Assembly (NCBI GenBank): GCA_020328135.1
Contig: JAIXNA010000040.1
Span: 1 to 7,396 of the forward strand
Origin: Candidatus Endomicrobiellum dinenymphae
GTDB taxonomy: Bacteria > Elusimicrobiota > Endomicrobiia > Endomicrobiales > Endomicrobiaceae
Direction: 5' to 3'
DNA length: 7,396 nucleotides
In this document: in pieces, positions 5,586 through 7,396 of the stretch
Layout: each line of letters starts with the position of its first letter
Position numbering within the stretch: the stretch's first letter is position 1
The notes under the pieces: generated by a model
Told to the model about the DNA's origin: nothing
Database searches by the model: none
What the model saw: only the letters and a program-made list of their open reading frames with translations
Position numbers and translations under genes: made by a program

Positions 5586-6850
5586 TTAAAGCTCTCCCAT
5601 GCTATATCGCGTCTATAGTACATGTCCTCAAAGCAAATAAGTTTAACATTTACATAAACTTTATCTATAGCATCTTTTATGTTGTTTGCTACTGAAGTAA
5701 TGCCCAACACCCTGCCGCCGGAAGTAACAAACTTGCCGTTTTCAAATTTTGTTCCGGCATGAAATACCATTGTACTTTTGTCATTTATATTTTCAATTCC
5801 TTTTATTTCAAAACCTTTTTTAAAACTTCCCGGGTATCCGCCTGACGCAAGCACTACGCAAACCGAAAACTCTTTTTTCCAACTAACCGTTATATTTGAA
5901 AGTTTTTGATTTAAAATTGCCATGCAAATATCGGTTAAATCTGTATCTAGTAGCGGCAAAACCGCTTGCGTTTCAGGATCGCCAAAACGACAATTAAATT
6001 CCAAAACATACGGAGAGTCGTCGTTCATAATTATGCCGATGTATAAAACGCCTTTATAGTCAAGTTGTTCAGATTTTATACCGTCTATAACTTTACAAGC
6101 AATGGCATCAACTTTTTTGCTCACATTGTCTGTAGCCAAAGGAGCAGGAGCGTATGCCCCCATACCGCCGGTATTTGGACCTCGGTTGCCATCGTATATA
6201 CGTTTATGATCCTGAGAGGCAGGCATCATAGAATAAGACACGCCGTCTGTAAACATTAAATACGAAAGTTCTTGACCGCTAATATACTCTTCCACAATTA
6301 CGCTTGTTCCGGCATCGCCCAAAACCTTTTCGCTCATCATCTGCTTAACGGCATTTTTAGCATCTTCTCTGCCATTACACACATAAACGCCTTTACCAGA
6401 TGCAAGTCCATCGGCTTTTACTACAACTTTTTTATTTTCTTCCCAACTTTCTAAAAATTTTAAAGCGTCGCCAACATTTGCAAAATTGTTATACCGCGCC
6501 GTAGGAATGCCATATTTCAACATAAATTCCTTAGAATATATTTTGCTTGATTCTAATCTAGCGGCATTTTTTGAGGGGCCTACTATTTTTAAACCTTTAG
6601 TTTGAAAATAATCCACTATTCCCAAAGACAATGGAACTTCAGGACCTACAAAAGTAAAATCTATTTTATTTGCTTTAACAAAGTCTGCAAGTTTAGCAAA
6701 ATCATCCGCTGCAATATCTGCGCTCTCAGCAATTTGCGATATCCCACTGTTTCCCGGCGCGCAATATATTTTGTCAACTTTAGAACTTTTTGCAAAACGC
6801 CAACATATTGCATGCTCTCTTCCGCCGGATCCTATAACTAACAAATTCAT
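5582..6850 (-). CDS. purD: Phosphoribosylamine-glycine ligase (GAR synthetase, PurD)
   Basis: PurD uses ATP to join phosphoribosylamine and glycine, giving GAR, step 2 of IMP synthesis. The 422 residues match the monofunctional bacterial form (about 420-430). Features in order: N-terminal Rossmann-like VIGSGGREHA (5-14), FVGPEVPL (67-74), IVGPSKNAARLESSK (89-103), and the ATP-grasp core with VVVKADGLASGKGV (142-155) and VIVEEYISGQELS (184-196). These are followed by DHKRIYDGNRGPNTGGMGAY (214-233) and the family signature FNCRFGDPETQA (285-296) with metal-binding acidic and Asn residues. The C-terminal half after about residue 325 is the GARS C domain. No fusion to PurM or PurN is seen. It is the first gene of the cluster, with AGAGGA 4 nt before the ATG and a promoter just upstream. 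Confidence 0.97.
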   Translation of the reverse strand: MNLLVIGSGGREHAICWRFAKSSKVDKIYCAPGNSGISQIAESADIAADDFAKLADFVKANKIDFTFVGPEVPLSLGIVDYFQTKGLKIVGPSKNAARLESSKIYSKEFMLKYGIPTARYNNFANVGDALKFLESWEENKKVVVKADGLASGKGVYVCNGREDAKNAVKQMMSEKVLGDAGTSVIVEEYISGQELSYLMFTDGVSYSMMPASQDHKRIYDGNRGPNTGGMGAYAPAPLATDNVSKKVDAIACKVIDGIKSEQLDYKGVLYIGIIMNDDSPYVLEFNCRFGDPETQAVLPLLDTDLTDICMAILNQKLSNITVSWKKEFSVCVVLASGGYPGSFKKGFEIKGIENINDKSTMVFHAGTKFENGKFVTSGGRVLGITSVANNIKDAIDKVYVNVKLICFEDMYYRRDIAWESFK

Positions 6851-6854
6851 CCTA

Positions 6855-6860
6855 TCCTCT
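6855..6860 (-). promoter_or_regulatory. purD ribosome binding site
   Basis: AGAGGA on the minus strand, 4 nt before the ATG at 6850. The tight spacing matches the other genes here and supports this start. Confidence 0.7.
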
Positions 6861-6870
6861 GACTATAAGC

Positions 6871-6900
6871 ATTAAATTTCTTAGAAAATATATTTATCAA
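6871..6900 (-). promoter_or_regulatory. Sigma70-like promoter upstream of purD
   Basis: On the minus strand TTGATA (6900-6895, -35, 5 of 6 consensus) is followed after 18 nt by TTTAAT (6876-6871, -10, 5 of 6). Transcription would start near 6864, leaving a leader of about 14 nt. That is too short for a purine riboswitch or attenuator, so any control of purD would be by a repressor or by growth-linked promoter strength. Confidence 0.5.
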
Positions 6901-6951
6901 AAATTTTACTGTTGCAACAAAAAATAACAAAAGCAAAAATCAAAGTAATTA

Positions 6952-7248
6952 TCATTGTTTTCCACTTCTGCTTAACAGCCGCGCCATCTTACCATTTCCA
7001 TAAAATTTGTTTGAACAAATTTCAAACGCGTACTGACTACGTATTTCTTTGATTAAATCCACACACTCAGCAAAACTCTCACACGATTCATTTTCAAACA
7101 ACTACTTCTTTTTTTGACCGTACAAAAAAACCTCAACGCTGCCTTTTTCATCGCGACTATTGCCGCATTAAAACAAACAGTTCACATAGCAACCCATTTT
7201 ACCAGCCTTTTTTACAAATTTTTTGTAACAATAACAACGAGTTCGCAT
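6952..7248 (-). pseudogene. Decayed reading frame with internal stops, family not identified
   Basis: One frame on the minus strand from an ATG at 7248 to TGA at 6952 looks like former coding sequence. It is broken by TAA at about 7170-7168 and TAG at 7104-7102. The middle reads NSRDEKGSVEVFLYGQKKK, stop, LFENESCESFAECVDLIKEIRSQYAFEICSN..., then KMARLLSRSGKQ and the final stop. The balanced, protein-like composition in a single frame suggests a real gene that lost function. The TAG could have come from a TGG tryptophan codon. No ribosome site is seen. The 5' part (MRTRCYCYKKF...) is less protein-like and may not belong. I cannot name the family. The rest of the 546-nt stretch right of purD holds only the promoter and repeats. 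Confidence 0.4.
7003..7022. repeat. Short perfect inverted repeat inside the decayed frame
   Basis: AAATTTGTT (7003-7011) and AACAAATTT (7014-7022) are perfect 9-bp arms around TG. No T-run distinguishes a direction. It falls where the decayed protein reads ICSNKF. Confidence 0.55.
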
Positions 7249-7319
7249 GATTCTACAAAATAATAAAAGTGTTAGCAATTAATTGTAGCATCTCATAACA
7301 TAATAGACTTTTTTAAAGG

Positions 7320-7396
7320 CAAGTTAAGTTTAAGTGAAGTTGAGTGAAGTTAAGGCAAGTCAAGTTAAGTTCAAGTTGAGTCAAGTTGAGTCAAGT
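7320..7396. repeat. Degenerate AAGTT-type minisatellite at the right edge
   Basis: The last 77 bases consist of AAGTT-like units, with variants such as AAGTG, AAGGC and AAGTC. They become an exact 10-bp repeat, TCAAGTTGAG, about 2.6 copies at 7371-7396. The strand is strongly asymmetric, with C very rare and G plus T common. No frame is open through the array for any length. The array continues to, and probably past, the window edge. Confidence 0.85.

Noticed and set aside
6065..6841. Three plus-strand open frames over purD
   Set aside because: They are antisense to a full-length PurD with all signature motifs and have no independent support.
6851..6950. Purine riboswitch upstream of purD
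   Set aside because: The inferred leader is only about 14 nt and no purine aptamer core is seen upstream.
1..7396. CRISPR array, tRNA, rRNA or a defence island
   Set aside because: No evenly spaced repeats with unique spacers, no tRNA or rRNA motifs, and only one partial methyltransferase with no nuclease gene inside the window.

Overview
The window is AT-rich and reads almost entirely on the minus strand. Its core is a nucleotide-biosynthesis cluster. In the direction of transcription (high to low coordinates) the order is purD, purE, pyrR, pyrB, pyrC, then after a gap pyrK. Downstream lie a 54-residue CxC/CxxC protein and a DNA adenine methyltransferase that runs off the left edge. PyrR, a PyrK-type dihydroorotate dehydrogenase subunit and an Asp-containing class I dihydroorotase together fit a Firmicutes-like or deep-branching AT-rich bacterium. 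An Elusimicrobiota/Endomicrobium-like host is my guess from general sequence feel, with low confidence. Palindromic intergenic repeats and at least one decayed gene suggest a genome under relaxed selection, possibly host-associated.

Layout. Positions 7320-7396 hold a short degenerate minisatellite reaching the right edge. Positions 6952-7248 hold a broken reading frame. A sigma70-like promoter (6871-6900) with a strong ribosome site drives purD. purD/purE overlap by 4 nt, purE/pyrR are 1 nt apart, and pyrB/pyrC overlap by 17 nt, so purDE-pyrR and pyrBC are tight translational units. They are separated by 186 nt that contain a nested palindromic element (4346-4509). A 288-nt gap with small hairpins separates pyrC from pyrK. 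A gap of about 280 nt with terminator-like hairpins and an extended -10 promoter then separates pyrK from the small-gene/methyltransferase unit. That methyltransferase resembles the GATC-specific DpnA/M.DpnIIB type. At 1-38 it carries a 19-bp tandem duplication that shifts its frame.

Function. PurD and PurE catalyse steps 2 and 6 of IMP synthesis. PyrB, PyrC and PyrK cover carbamoyl-aspartate, dihydroorotate and the electron-transfer half of orotate formation. PyrR is the UMP/PRPP-sensing RNA-binding regulator. Purine and pyrimidine genes therefore share one transcript, with the pyr regulator in the middle. carAB, the catalytic pyrD, pyrE, pyrF and purK are not in the window.

I see no convincing new multi-gene system. 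The best leads are the palindromic element between pyrR and pyrB, the altered PurE active site, the frameshifting duplication in the methyltransferase, and repeats at both window ends that suggest contig boundaries.
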